Source: Punica granatum
Lineage: Eukaryota; Streptophyta; Magnoliopsida; Myrtales; Lythraceae
Reading direction: 5' to 3'
Length of the DNA: 64,000 nucleotides
NCBI RefSeq assembly: GCF_007655135.1
Contig: NC_045128.1
Coordinates: forward strand, 8,184,001 to 8,248,000
In this document: positions 50,017 to 63,046 of the stretch, piece by piece
Layout of the letters: each line of letters begins with the position of its first letter
Numbering within the stretch: the first letter of the stretch is position 1
Position numbers and translations under genes: made by a program
The notes under the pieces: model-generated
Seen by the model: only the letters and a program-made list of their open reading frames with translations
What the model was told of the DNA's origin: nothing
The model's database searches: none

Positions 50017-50270
50017 TAATGTTGAGTCGGAATTTACCCTCAAATCATGAGGTTACGTCAAAGGAAGATAATTTAATATAATTAAAGGTTGTGGATGCCC
50101 AGTGGCTAACGTGCCCAATCGAGACTTCGTACATTTCGAGAATGAAAAGCAATAAGCGACAATCGCAGACTATATATTTCGGCATCTACTCATTTCCAAG
50201 CTTTTGCGATTGAAACATGTGTGAACATTTACATCAGTCAAAAGATATCCGGTCACTATATTTTATGCTC

Positions 50271-50311
<41 letters not shown>

Positions 50312-50580
50312 TCTCCACATATTGTATGCACAAAAATTAACCTCGATTTTGATGATAAATTGCTCATTTCACGCAGCTCCATTAGTTTGTCTGACACGCA
50401 AACTTTTTCATTACTGGTTGCTTTTGCATAATCGATATCGTATTTTTTGGAGCTAGCTATATATGGACAGTTCTCTCATAGTTTTCTATAATAATTTGAT
50501 TACAATATGAAGCCCTCTTTCTCATTATTATAGTCGTACTTCTCAGTGTTACACTTTAAGACAAGTAATTGAATTGAACG
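50017..50580. other. AT-rich spacer with (AT)n tract
   Basis: It holds an (AT)n microsatellite at about 50273-50310. No gene. Confidence 0.5.
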
Positions 50581-50639
50581 TTCTAAAACCATTGATGTCA
50601 AAAGGATTACGTATTTAAAACTCAACTCTATCGCCAAAA

Positions 50640-51595
50640 GGAAACTAATTCTATGGTAAATATCAAAAAGTGCCTAATCTAGAAGATTAAAATAAAGATT
50701 ATATTATAAAGTATATCCCGAGATATTTTCGAATTATCTAGAAGATTCAGTGCATCCCGAATGTATCTCGCAATAATTCCTCTCAAGTTGGAGCATGAGA
50801 CTGTCGAATGCCTAACTTGCCTTGGAGAAATGCAAACCGATCTCGACCCAATGACTTTGTGAATATATCCGCGAGCTGCAACCTCATGGAAAGTGCCAAT
50901 GATTTGAGACTGAATGTGTTCACGAATAAAGTGACAATCTATCTCTATATGTTTGGTCCTCTCGTGAAATACAAAATTAGCTTCAATATGTAAAACAACA
51001 CAAAATAAACGTTTGATATGAGTATTCCTAACTCCAAGAGAACTCAATAAACTCTGCAGCCAAAGTATGTTGTTCACAATGGCAGCCATAGCCCTATACT
51101 CTGCCTCTGTAGATGAACGAGGCATAGTAGTCTGCTTCTTGGTCTTCCAGGAGACCGGTGATCCTCCAAGTGTGATGAAATATCCTGTAATTGATCGTCT
51201 GGTCTTATGGTAGCTAGCCCAATCCGAATCACAGTAAGCCACTAGATCCAGAGAATTGGGTTGTATAAAAATTCATTGCCCTAAAGACTGCTTCAAATAG
51301 CGCACAACCCTCGTGGGTGCATCCCAATGAGGTTGAAGCGGATCTGGCATAAATTGTGCTAATATATGCACTAAGTAAGTCAAATCCGGCCTGATAATAG
51401 TTAGATAAATTAATCGACCACTCAGACGTCTGTATCTGCTTGCATCTTCAAGACGAGAACCCATATCAGCAGATAGTCCATTATCTTTTCTCCCTTTATT
51501 TAATGTAGATGTGTACCCACCAAGTTTATTATAGATATATGTTCTTTTATTGTTTCTACAGATAACTTTTGATTTTTCTTTTTTTAACATAAAGA
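50640..51595 (-). pseudogene. Ty1/copia pol 3' end (RT tail and RNase H) remnant
   Basis: Minus-strand frames show SGRLIYLTIIRPDLTYLVHIL and APTRVVRYLKQSLGQ (end of RT, about 51450-51280). After a stop comes [46 protein letters not shown] and [19 protein letters not shown] (RNase H, about 51240-50900). The Asp, Glu and Asp-containing motifs of copia RNase H are visible, but a stop and a small deletion near [14 protein letters not shown] break the frame. CAACTTGAGAGGAAT near 50775 looks like the polypurine tract and start of a 3' LTR, which is only partly recognisable. Confidence 0.85.
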
Positions 51596-51599
51596 AAAA

Positions 51600-52017
51600 T
51601 TTATTGGCACTAACTAATACTCCAATTCTTGCAAGTCTAAACCATTAATTCTAAAGTTAATTAAATGAGTAAAATTAAAGTTATACTATGAAAAAAGGGA
51701 GCGAGTTATACATAAATTAATTCGCGCTATAAATTGAGGAAAATAGATAAAGAAAAAGGAGGTGCAGTACAATGAAACACTCATCGTCTAGGAACTAAGA
51801 ACGTTTTATGTTCGATTTTCGTAATTAAGATTATCTATGTCTGCTTTTAGGAGGATTTAGCATTTTATTCCGGATGAAACTCTTTTCTTCTTGCAATACA
51901 TTTAGCTGCTTTCCTTTTTTAAGGAAAAAAAGCTGTTAAATAATTGATATGGGGCTTGATACTAGAACTAATCTTTACACACTAGCTTGGGAGATGTTTT
52001 TTTTTTTGGGGCAAAAT
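51600..52017. other. Intergenic, no gene seen
   Basis: AT-rich sequence with a T-run near 51999-52008 beside the next foldback element. Confidence 0.4.
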
Positions 52018-52365
52018 GCAACAAATGGCACAAGCTTTAAAATTGCCTCAAAAAAGCACAATGTTTTAATTTCGTGTCTTTGAGAGCATAGAGTGGAGAA
52101 GGATGGACTGAGATAGATTTCAGGTCGGAAGAGAGCGGGGGAATGAATAGGGTTAGATTGGATTTGGGTGGGCAAGAGAGCGGCCGGGTCAAATTTCGGG
52201 TGGGGAGCCACAAGTGTGCTCCATAATTTTACTAGGCGAACCATTTCAGCAGAACCATTAAAATTGATAAAAAAGTTAAACACCGTGTCATATTAGACAC
52301 CGAATTAAAACATTGTGCCTTTTGAGGTAATTTTTAAAGCTTGTGTCAAATTTGACACAACTTGC
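52018..52365. mobile_element. Foldback MITE (Mutator-like)
   Basis: The left arm (GGCACAAGCTTTAAAATTGC, then AAGCACAATGTTTTAATT) is repeated in inverse at the right end (to about 52365), over about 70 bases with small gaps. The core is purine-rich and noncoding. Exact ends and target duplication are uncertain. Confidence 0.65.
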
Positions 52366-53346
52366 AGACATTGTGCTCAACCTTCAGTTAGTACATATTA
52401 TTTCCTTCACGATAAGCGTGCTGAACCAAGATCTCCCATTTCCGAGCTACGGCTTCAAGGATTTCCAATTCTCTGATCAGTCCTCTGTTGAATGGAGCAC
52501 ATGGGACACAACGCCATCCGTATTAAGTTTGATCAATTAATCCACCCGTGTCAAGTCTATTCTCTCTGTGATTTGTTTTTTCGATTACATTGACAAATTA
52601 TTATTGTCGGATTCTCTTACGGAAATTGTTGAAGCATCTAATCAATAGCTCTGGATCTTGTTGGTATCCTCCTCACTCACATTACATGTAAGTTTGTATG
52701 CTGTTGGTTGTCCTATATATGAACCCCATTGGCGTCGCTCAGTTGGACCCTCCCATGCATGTGGATTGGGTTTGAGGCAATTCTACGGAACACGACCAAA
52801 TGCTAAACATCGAACTCTAGGCAGGCTGGGCATGCGCTGATGAGATGACGATCGAAACCGAGAAGTATTTCTGCAATCTCTACAGCCCGGCCAGCATTTG
52901 TAAGGACCCAACTGAGGGTGGACTCCCAACTGTAAAAGAACTATAACACAATCTGCTTAGTATGATAATGCCCGAAAAGTAGAAACTGAAACTCGAGGGT
53001 AGTGCGATAACGCAGGAAAAGTATTACAAAAGCTGAATCTTGACAGAGAATCCTACTATCTGTCATATATACATAATAAAGTGGGAGATAATGAGGACCG
53101 ACGTATTCAGCCAGGCAGACACTACCGGGCACCTTGGCTACACAACACATTAGCAGAAGGCTGAGTTAAAAATCAACCTCAATTTGAACCAAAAGAAAAT
53201 TAAAGACGAATAAATAAATTAAAGACAATGAAAACAGCAAAAGAAAAAAATGAAGAAAGAACTGGGTCAGTGATGAGTGTATCCCGTCCCATTTATCATC
53301 TACTACGACAGTGTCCCCTTCAAACGAAGAAAAGTAAGATGTTCTC
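52366..53346. other. Intergenic DNA and transporter 3' flank
   Basis: No gene is seen. The portion from about 52930 up to the stop codon at 53347 should contain the transporter's 3' UTR. Confidence 0.4.
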
Positions 53347-56300
53347 CTAGACAGCATCGGACCCGTAACTGCCTTCATGGGCATTGCCGTTTTCTCTGCC
53401 AAGCTTAGATTTTGGCAGGGAGCTTTGACGAGAAGTTGTGGTTTTGCTTGGATTTTGCTTCTGATTCAGCAAATTTAGGTAAGTGTAAAAGGACATTCCC
53501 GCAATAGCAGCAAAGGCCCCACAGATGCTCGTCTGACCGGGATTCGACCCAAATATGTAATAATTCCCTAGGAGAATCACGCAGGTCTTGAATTGCCCAA
53601 GCACAACATGGGTGATTGCTGAAGTTGCTCTGGAAAGAGAGAGAGAGTGAGATGGAGAGACAGAAGGATATATCATCTAGCAAGGATTCTCATATGATCA
53701 ATGTCTCTACATTTTAAATTCTTTCAGTTTTCAAACATAGAGAATTATTTCGAACTTCCCCATGAGTCTGTTACCCTCAGTCTTCATTTCTAAAGACAAG
53801 AATGGGACTACTGAAGCAGAAGACAGTGGAACAAACTACTTACCCAAGGGCCAGAGCACCCGACCATTGCAGCAAGAAACCTAAAAAAGCCGACGCCAGG
53901 ATTGCTGAGGTGTTACTGAAGGTCCAGTGGAATGACAAAGCGCCAGGAGGATCGAGCCAAGGTATCAAAATCACAAGAAAGAACAAGGTTATAGGAGTCG
54001 TCTTCCACATTAACCTGTGAGACAAAATTTCATAAATGGCCTTCAAGTTTTAAGAAGTGCAATTAAAAATACAGCTCAATACAGCAGGTTTGGTTTGCTT
54101 TCTTACAAGCTTAACTGCTGCAAAAGGATAATTAACCGTAAAAGACCATACATAATGAATCAGCTATTTCGGGTTCCTTTTCCAGTTTGGCTCTGATCCG
54201 CTTGTTTTTGCCATTGAGAATGAGCAGGATCTAAGAGGAGAAAAGGACAAGGTGAATGAAAGGTTTTGATAACATACGCTAAGGCAGTCCAGTTCTCCTG
54301 CTGTTGGAGTCGGGACCAGAGGATTTTGTTGACAGCGCTTGGGATTATCCATGCAAACGCTACACAAGCACCAAAGAAGTGAAATTGCAAATCGGTAACT
54401 GTAGCTACAGCAACACCGATGGACACCACTGTGAGAGCAAGCACCTGAAAAATTCACTGATAAGCATAACAAACAAATCGAAAAGCCAAAACTTCAGTTT
54501 GAGATGCCAAAAATTCATTTTTTCCTAGGGCCTGAATTTGTAACAATCTACTCGAGTTTTTATAAATGGTATAACTGCTCGTAGTATAAAGTGAATTGGC
54601 ACAAGAAATTGCATAAGTACGGCAGTTTGGAATTTTGTTTTAGTTCCTGCAAGGCAATTTCTTGCATTTTTTAAGTCGGCATAAAATGTTAGTGATTCTT
54701 AAAGTTAAAACACACTGATGAGCTCAAGCATTTCAACTTTCTACTTCCATAATGCATATTATCTTCGTCACCCCTGGGACAGGGGACAGGGGACAGGGGA
54801 CAGGGGACAGGGTACATGGGAACTCCTCACCCATCAAAGCAAATATAGATATTCCACAGAAGTCGAAATCTTCATGTATAACCCAAAAACAAGAGGGAAA
54901 TGAGTTACCTTCAAGAAAGAAACCCTTTTGTCATAGAAAATGAATTCTGCTAGAACAATTGATGGGGTCACCGCAATTTTGGACATCTGATAAAAACCGA
55001 TGCTACAAAAGAAACAAGTGTATTATTTAATCCCTTGGAAGCATAGAATAATACATGCAGAAAGGAAGAAAGAAAACTGCAACATGGGAAATTCTGTCAT
55101 CTAGAGTGATCCAAGGACCAAGATTGCATTAGGTGGTGGACTGAAGATCCCTTCAAATGATGTATGGCTCTGCAATTGCAAGTAATATGCAGTTAAATGA
55201 CCATATAAGCTCCCTATGACTCACCTATTGTACTTCAAGCTAACATTAGCGAGGCCTGTAGATAGAGACATCACAATGCCGAGAGTGAGTAGAGAAGAAA
55301 AGCGGCTTGACTTTGCAGGAGGGGATGCGGGAAGGACTGAGAATAACTTGAGAATGGCCATCAAGAACCAGCTTATTACATAGTGAATGAATGTTAGGAA
55401 AATAGGGAAGTGGAACCCGACATTTTTGAGAACCTGAAGACATAGAAAATATTTGAAACAAGTTCAAACCCAAGGTCAGGAAAAGGTACAAATAAATCAG
55501 CACAAAGTAATGAAGCAAAGGCCAACCAGTTTGTTCGTGAATATAATTCCGACAGCAACAAAGAAATTGAAGGTTAGAGCAACGACAGGGCGGCATATTC
55601 TCTGCTGCTGGCGCTTTGCCCCCTCAGGTGACTGAAACTCGTTATATAGAGAGGCTCTCAGGTCCTCCAATGCCCTTCCTGCAATGATGATTCACTTATA
55701 TGACATCCGATAACAGCGAAAGAAAATAGCAGTATGCAACATTGTAGCTTGGAAAGACCATCCAATGTTTACAAGTGAACTGTGCAGATTAGCAACTTCC
55801 ATCAAAAAACAAAGGTGCCTAATAAAATGTAATAACATTCATCGGCAGGCAGATACATAAGCAGCAATTTTCAGGAAAGAACAAAAAATTCACATTTCAA
55901 TAGACAAACAGTAGCCAATAGACTGACATAACAAAAGTAACAAGCAACATCTCAGCAAACACAATTCTACTAATATAGCAGTAAGAACAATGGAAAGGCA
56001 CATATGTCACTGACATGGATGCAATTCAATGGTATTGGATTTTTGGGACTTTCCCTACGCTTTCTCTGGATTTGACTTTCTCTTCCCTTTTCTGTTCTTA
56101 TTCTCCTCCATAAAGCAAGGTTGACAGGCATTTTCTCACTTTGCCAAACCATCTAAACCGAGTCTCAGGTTTCCTCCCTCTCATGTTACCCTCTATTGGC
56201 ACCATATCTGCTTTCTCTCGAATATTTTCTAATCTATTCTTTCCTAGCAAATTCACAGTTGAAAACTTGGGAAAACATCCATCAAACAAGTCTCGTCTCT

Positions 56301-56954
56301 CGCTCATGAAGTCACTACCCCTCAGGTATCGGCCGCACACTGCCTCACAATGTACTATAGATGTATCAACTACTACTCATATGGCATAACTACCCTCATC
56401 ACCAACTGCAATGAAATTCTTGATCTGTTCAACACCATTTCCATGACAGCTTTTTCTCTTACCAATTTCAGAATAGGGAAAATTCAAAAGAGAAGAAATT
56501 TATCGTTTCACCAAAGGCACCCTCTCAAGAGCAAGCTTGATCAGCAAAACAGAAGAGCCTAACACAACCAGCTAATATTATGCATGATTTCAAAGAGCCT
56601 AAAATAACCCCGACATTGCAAGATGAGCACAAAAGATAGGAACAAAAACCGAAGTAAATTTAATTCAAGCCAACCTTGGATAGATCAGAAAGAACAAGAC
56701 AAAGTAAGATATTCATGACTGCTACTAAAATCCAACTGCATGGCAAACTGAAGCAAGCAACCGACAGATGATAATCGAAAACCCTAATCCACCAGAATCA
56801 AAGAACAGAGCTTTCATTCAAACCCGAAAAGAATTAGCGGTGTATCTGGGATTATCGGTTGTAAATGAAATTAAAAGCTACCTCTTTCGCCAGCATCGCT
56901 GTCCTTGCGCTTCAGAATCTTCCTCACATTTTTCTTCAACAAGAAACTGAACAT
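53347..56954 (-). CDS. Nucleotide-sugar transporter (NST/TPT, drug-metabolite transporter superfamily)
   Basis: Seven exons on the minus strand: 56954-56882, 55678-55527, 55433-55225, 55002-54909, 54444-54278, 54014-53844 and 53629-53347. All phases join; the product is 382 residues. A basic cytosolic start (MFSFLLKKNVRKILKRK) is followed by about ten hydrophobic helices. Diagnostic blocks in order: FVAVGIIFTNK, STGLANVSLKYNSIGFYQMS, VAVATVTDLQFHFFGA, QQQENWTALALMWKTTP and HVVLGQFKTCVILLGNYYIFGSNPG. The tail is Lys- and Ser-rich and ends SYGSDAV. Plant proteins of this type carry nucleotide sugars into the Golgi lumen for wall and glycan synthesis; the substrate of this member cannot be read from sequence. 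Intron 1 is long (about 1.2 kb). Intron 4 carries a minisatellite. Confidence 0.93.
54775..54812. repeat. GGGACAG minisatellite in a transporter intron
   Basis: About five tandem copies of the heptamer GGGACAG, ending GGGTACA, lie in intron 4 of the transporter gene (between exons at 54909 and 54444). The copies are nearly identical, so length variation is likely. Confidence 0.85.
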
Positions 56955-57560
56955 CTTACCAGCAATGCAGAGGCGAGCTTCAGAAATCAAAAGCTCTCAA
57001 CACTCCCCCTCTCAGCACACTCATCGACTCAAACCCAAAGCGAAAAATCCCCACAAAACAGAACAAAAATGGGTTCAAGTTTGCTCCTTTATAGCTCCAT
57101 TTCCTACTGGGTTTGGAGATATTGGAGCAGGAGACGCTGGTGGAGCTGAGACTGAGACAGACAGAGAGAGTGACAGGGGAAAGGAGAGTAAAGGGTCTGT
57201 GATTTTGAATGGGGGGGACAAGATGACAAGCCGGGAAGTGATGTGGACAAAAATGGGAGGTGGGATTGACCTCGAAGGTGAAAGAGAACAAGGCGAGGGT
57301 GTCGCTGCTATCGAGAAGGGGACACGTGGGGTTGAGGCCAGGGACCGTTAATGGCGAAAATTGGGGAGAGAGAGAGAGAGAGGGCGAGGGAGCGGAGAAA
57401 ATGAGGCAATCACGCTCTCACTGAAGGGAAGACCGAAGACGATGCAGTGTCAACGGGAAGAGCAGGAAAGACTGAGGCAACAGTCAGCAGAATCGCTTAC
57501 AACCTGCGGCACTCGACAGCAATCAGACCCACTGTTCTGTTGACTGTCCCTGCAACCTGC
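56955..57560 (-). promoter_or_regulatory. Transporter 5' UTR and promoter region
   Basis: GC-richer sequence upstream of the transporter start codon, with GA/CT-rich tracts (for example 57364-57382) typical of plant leaders on the minus strand. The transcription start cannot be placed. Confidence 0.45.
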
Positions 57561-58339
57561 GGGGGGTATGAATAAAATGAATTACTAATAGTAATATCAT
57601 TAACATAATCTATAGGATTATGGACATGATGATAAATCTTCATTTAGGGAAAAAAATAATTCTTATTTTCGGTTACATTCATCGTCTGACCAGGACCGAT
57701 TTTACATTTTCAGACCTACATTATAACATCTCGAAGTTCAGTCAAGTACCTGGATCAGAAAGTGAAGACATGAAAGTTGAAGGCTTACGAGCGACACTGT
57801 AAATTTAGTTGTCACTGTCAAACAATGATCGGAACTGGACATGATTGAAGGCTCAAAAGAGATTGGGATATACATAGTTTTACCTTCTTCTTTTTTTTTT
57901 CCTTTGGCTTGACTTGATTACGTTCTAAATTATCATTTATTTATCACTATTATTTATCTATCTATTATCCAAGTAATAGTTAGATTAAAATTATATAATT
58001 TAATTTCTATCCCCTACCAACCTTTCTCCTCTCTTTTTATCCGTCGGCCTCCATTAGTTTCATTTTCTATTTTTTCCTTTTAAGTTATGTGTGTCAAATT
58101 AACTTGATCAGAATTTGTAATTGGGCGAGTTGATTTCTCACTTTAATTACGATTAAAATAAAATTAATTTTGTAAGCTATATTTCTATTATTTAATTTTT
58201 AAATCAAATAGTTTAGGTTTAATCCCCACAAGCATCCATCTAATATTACTATATGTGAGAAGCCAGTTTCAATCCCTTACATAATAGAATGTTGATTTTT
58301 TTCCTTGGTGTGCAACACGTGAATATCTGAAAGTCCAAT

Positions 58340-58500
58340 AGATCCGACTAATTTAGATTTGAGTCATGTCTGTTCACAAGAGATAAAACTCTCACTATAA
58401 TGGATTATCTCCATTCACATATACTCGAATTACTAATCTTAGTTAAGGAAAATATGCGTCGACTTATTTAAATCATTCGCATTGATTAGAATATATATGC
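58340..58500 (-). mobile_element. SINE (family A), copy
   Basis: The minus strand shows CTAATCAATGCGAATGATTT, TAATTCGAGTATATGTGAATGG, GAGAGTTTTATCTCTTGTG and CTAAATTAGTCGG, matching the family. Confidence 0.65.
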
Positions 58501-58689
58501 TGCTTTTTAAGTTACTGCAACAGCAGATACTTAGGGAAAAAAAAATTATTCTATGATAGAAAAGAAAATGCACCATTTTTTTTTATCACAAATCTTCCCC
58601 CTCTCTCCTATTTTCCTTATTGCCTAATCCTCATCTCTCTTGTCAACTCATACATACTAAATTCACCTATATAATCCAAAGTAAGTTAA

Positions 58690-58835
58690 TCCAAGTAGTT
58701 TGACACTTTTTCTTTTTAGTAAAGTCTTGAGTTCTACTCTTATGAATGAAGAAAATCTACGCTAAAATAATTTTACCCTTTAGCAGGCTGATCTAACTAA
58801 AAATGGATTAATCGAGGCCCTTTAAACTACAGGAT
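58690..58835 (+). mobile_element. SINE (family A), copy
   Basis: Plus-strand blocks TAAAGTCTTGAGTTCTACTC, GAATGAAGAAAATCTACGC, TAATTTTACCCTTTA and CTGATCTAACTAAAAATGG follow the family order. Confidence 0.6.
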
Positions 58836-59425
58836 ACCAGATTGTACACCGAAAAATTCACCCTTTCATTCTGTTCATTTTTCTTCAATATTCATATTTA
58901 TAATTTAGTTCTCGAGAAAGAGATAAAATCCAGACTCATAAGGCCAATTATAGTTTAATGAAATACTAGGATATTATGCACGCGCGATGTTGCTTGTCAG
59001 AAAATTTTTTTGGTTTGTCATGGTGGTATGTGTAATAATTAAAATGTAGTATAACTAAAACTAATAATAATACTTCTATATAGAAATTATGATATTGATA
59101 AAAAAAATTATTCAGATTTTTCAAAAAATTGTACTACTTAATTTCATAGGATATAAAAGTTAACATTGCTCTTCGCTAATCTTAATTTGAATTTTCAATA
59201 TTTTTATCTAAAGTACCATGATCGCAATATAATTGGCCTTAATTAGTTCACTGATATTTTAAGTAGATGAACTTTCTTACAATAGGTTTGATATTTATTA
59301 AAAGCATATCGCAGCCGATGCCAAGTTAATACCCAAACAAGAATTATCTCAAGTCAATATGATAGTCTACTATTATGTTTCAACGTTAAAATGAGATATT
59401 TCTAAAGTCACGAATAAAAAGAGAC
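58836..59425. other. AT-rich intergenic DNA, no gene
   Basis: Nothing coding or bounded was recognised. Confidence 0.4.
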
Positions 59426-59429
59426 TGCT

Positions 59430-59640
59430 TAAATTGGTGCCAAATTGAAATATGTCTTTTATCAAGGTGGATTGTTCTTAGGCTAGCATTTGTTATCCTT
59501 ATGTGAGGCCTCAAGTTCGAGTCTTGTAATTGAAGGAAATTTACAACCGGGAGAGTTTTATTTTTTAGTGGGCCAACTCCGCTTGAACTTAGATTAATCA
59601 GATTCATTGAACTTCCAAATATCAAGTGGTACACATCAAA
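59430..59640 (+). mobile_element. SINE (family A), copy
   Basis: A B-box (CAAGTTCGAGTC, about 59510-59522) is preceded by a tRNA-like body starting near GGCTAGCATTTG. GGGAGAGTTTTATTTTTTAG, GGGCCAACTCCGCTTGAAC and TTAGATTAATCAG follow. This is one of the better preserved copies. A simple repeat of TTATTATTA follows at 59640-59665, as often seen at SINE 3' ends. Confidence 0.72.
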
Positions 59641-59924
59641 ATTATTATTGTTATTATTATTATTAAATTAAAAAAAAATTAAAAGTATTGAGAAACTAAT
59701 TGAAAAAAAGAAAAAGAAAAGTAGAAGGATGGGTGGTTGAGAGTGAAAAAAACCATACTACTCTCCAACTCATTCCTATGGACCAATTTTAATTATTTTT
59801 GTTTTTGTTTATGTTTATGTTTATTTATGTTTACGTTTATATATTAAAATTTAAAATATTAATATTAATATTAAATAATAATGATAATAATATTAATGGC
59901 TTATATTAATTAATAATATTAATT

Positions 59925-59958
<34 letters not shown>

Positions 59959-61985
59959 TAATAATATGTTACTTCTATATATTTCATCTCATCCCATATC
60001 ATCGATATATTTTCCTGCCTCCAAGAAAAATAATTTTGGATTCAATTGAGGAAAATACATACTTGAGTCCAATGCTTACCTTCTATGTATAATGCTGACT
60101 CTGATTTTAATTTAAGAAGACTTCATTTTCAAGTCATTTTCAGAGGAAGTGCCATGTTACAACAACGCCAGAAAGCAAGAATTCTATATGTTTTTTTTAA
60201 GAGAAAGCAACACTGATTTAATGTTGTGCAAAATCATGCGTAGAATTGCTTTTTAATATTAAATTTTGTTATTTAATATGAAAACTAGTTGTTCAGGATA
60301 TGTATTCTCTAACATATGTCTCATTCATTGGTTTTTCTCCACGCCATTAACATTTCCGACTAATATTATACCACTAGAAGAGAATCATGTATGAGCTCGA
60401 TAGGAATGACGGTTAATGGTCGCAACAGAATTTCGTAAATAAATTGTTTTGGCTTATCGGGGAGAAATTAATTATTTAGAAGTATGAAGTAGTTTAGATG
60501 TCCAAACGACCAACTAATTAATCTCTTTTTTCTAGTTTAACAACCGACTACACCAATTATCTTAAATAAAAACAACAAAAATATTATTCAGCAGAGGAAT
60601 TTCTCAAGTGGATTTGGTTTTCTCAAATGGAATGATGTAATGCATTACCACATCTATATGAGTTTCTTTCTCAAAATGGCATTGTGCTACATGATTTTAT
60701 ATTTATATTTTCGTCCAATGGTGTTCTACACAATTCGAGAAAAGAAATATCAATTTAGAAATCCATTAGGATCAGGGCTGCACCCCCATGTGTCATATCA
60801 AAGTATTATTAATGATATTGTTGATGTTGTCGGTATTGTTGTCATTATTATAATCATATCACGTCTTCGTCATTCTGCATTTTCATAAAATTATAAAGAA
60901 ACATCTGCAAGTTCATTGATTCATCACATTCTATTTGGATGAAGAACAAGCTTTAAATTTCGGTATGAAAGGAGAAGCTTTAACTCGAAAGAGCCCCTAG
61001 TAACTAATTCATGGGTTTTTCTTTTTCTTTTGAAATATTAACTTTGACAGAGAAAAAAACCATCTTTAATATTTTCGCTATCAATTAAAATTAATTCGTT
61101 TAGAAAGACATAGGAGTCGATATGGTAACACTAACCTTCGACTCGTTTAATTAAAATTCATTGGAACTTGACATTACTGTTCATTTGTTTTTTTTTTCCT
61201 CTGTTCTCCACCCAGCCCTTAGCCACTGTTTTAATCGGAGAGGAAAAATCGAGGGACTTATATTGAAATAATACCAAAATTAATGAATTTCTATGCGTGT
61301 ATATGCTCTAGTCGAAGTTTTTCTTGCCGCTTCAAGATTTCGGGATGATTGGAGTGGATAAAAGATATACTCCAATGTCCCTTTGATGAAGCTACCTGGA
61401 CAACTTGCAGCTGAATTTAAGTAGCCGTCTTCAATCGGATTAAGCCATACAATATGGTTTTGTTTTTTGTTTTAATAATTTTGGCTTTTGGAATTTTGGA
61501 GATTGTGCTTCAATTGGAAATGCAAGACATATATCCCACCTGTTCCAATATCTCTTATTAATTACGGGACGATGTTCTCCGGTTAATATATAGAAAATGA
61601 CGACCTGATCAGAGTCTCAGACATGAGCCACATGCATGCTCATATATAATTCCATGTTATATACAGTCCTCAATAAAATATTGCTGTCTTCGTTTTTTCT
61701 TTTTCATACCCTTTTTTTGGGCGAGAAAAATTTCTGCATTCTCGACCATGAAATTTCATTGGATGCATTACTTATTAGAAGAGCAGATATTTTTTCATTC
61801 ATTTTGTTTTTGAGGTCAGGCAAAGTTATTGTTAATTGCCCATATTTAGTTGTATCAAAATTATTTCATTATGTAATTTCATTTTCAACTGATTGAGGAA
61901 AAGGCAGGAGAGATGGCTTTTATTGAGACTAGAGTTCGCGCTCGCGCTATGCACGACTCAAAACATATTTTTCAAATTTCTCGAT
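59641..61985. other. AT-rich intergenic DNA with (AAT)n tracts
   Basis: It holds ATT/AAT repeats at 59640-59665 and 59930-59960 and otherwise AT-rich DNA. The short open frames at 60640 and 61636 show no family resemblance. Confidence 0.45.
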
Positions 61986-61993
61986 ATTTATCA

Positions 61994-62140
61994 AAGAGGG
62001 TGTAGCGCATCATGCGCCACACTCACGCCTGATGACTAATTAGTCCTAGATTCGATAGTTAGCTGAGACTACTGTGCCATTTGATTAGATATTCATTAAT
62101 TGTACCGGGCCACGGCCTCCCTTGTAACCGGAAATTTCTC
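61994..62140 (+). mobile_element. SINE (family B, GAGGGTGTAGCG), copy 1
   Basis: It starts GAGGGTGTAGCGCATCATGCG (A-box region) and has AGATTCGATAG as a degenerate B-box about 50 bases on. It shares its first 12 bases exactly with the element at the window end, 63937 onward. Confidence 0.55.
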
Positions 62141-62754
62141 GATATTTTGCATTTCTATGATAACAACATATAATTATTAATAATGACATCATAAAAAAGC
62201 TCAATAATTTAATAATGAATGCATGAGAGCAATTTTCTTAAGAAAAATAAAAAAAAATAGTTAGTTCTCACATCTATATAAAATAATAAAAGTCATGACG
62301 AAACATAGGACGATGGAAACTTTTCATCACATGACTTTCATATGCCACCGATAATAATGTGAACAGGTGGTGGAAGATAGTGTTGCCACCTCACTTCTAA
62401 AACTAAAAAGACATGTACTCATGGAAGACGATAAGATTAAAATATAATAAATTAGCTAAATTAAATAATATCATATTACAAATCATTAGCTAAAATCCCT
62501 TTCAAGAGAAATGAATAATATTTTGATGTCAAGTGTAGTTGCTTTGATACGGGCAATGCAATGAAAACCGTACTGTAAATATAACCTTGAGAGTTGGAGT
62601 AATTCTTCATAATTATTGGAACAATTTCGTCCATCAATTGAGGTCATATTAGTACTTTTGATTATAGAGTTGTAAATAATGTTATGCTTTACGGATAGTA
62701 CGATTAAAAAGGCTTTTGTATTTTTATAGAGAGATTAATATCAAAGTTATTTCG
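62141..62754. other. AT-rich intergenic DNA, no gene
   Basis: Nothing coding or bounded was recognised. Confidence 0.4.
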
Positions 62755-63046
62755 GTTGTGTTTGGTTTTAGAGTTGAGTATAGTTGAGTTTTGATTTTAA
62801 TTGGTTTGTAATGATTGTGTTGTTGAATTACGAAAAATAACGTGAAAAAATAATGAATAATTGAGAGAAAGTAATGATTGTGTTGTTGAATTGTGAAAAA
62901 AGTAATGAATAGTTAAGAGAATTTAATATTAAAAATTGAATTGAATTGTTAAAAAAATTGAAAAAATAGAGAAAAGTAATAATTGTATTGTTTAATTGAA
63001 GATAAGTGAAATAGAGTTGAAAATTTTTCTCAAAACAAACAGACCC
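62755..63046. mobile_element. MITE-like element, same family as 39947-40218
   Basis: It begins GTTGTGTTTGGTTTTAGAG and ends CTCAAAACAAACAGACCC. The ends are imperfect inverse repeats (TGTTTGGTTTT / AAAACAAACAG). The internal repeat TAATGATTGTGTTGTTGAATT is shared with the copy inside the LTR. No coding content. Confidence 0.7.

Noticed and set aside
54775..54812. CRISPR array
   Set aside because: It is a contiguous 7-base tandem repeat without spacers, in a plant intron.
53347..56954. Naming the transporter as a specific UDP- or GDP-sugar carrier
   Set aside because: Family blocks are clear, but substrate specificity cannot be read from the sequence by eye.
56905..57351. Plus-strand frame over the transporter 5' region as a gene
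   Set aside because: It overlaps exon 1 and the leader of the minus-strand transporter and translates to low-complexity sequence.
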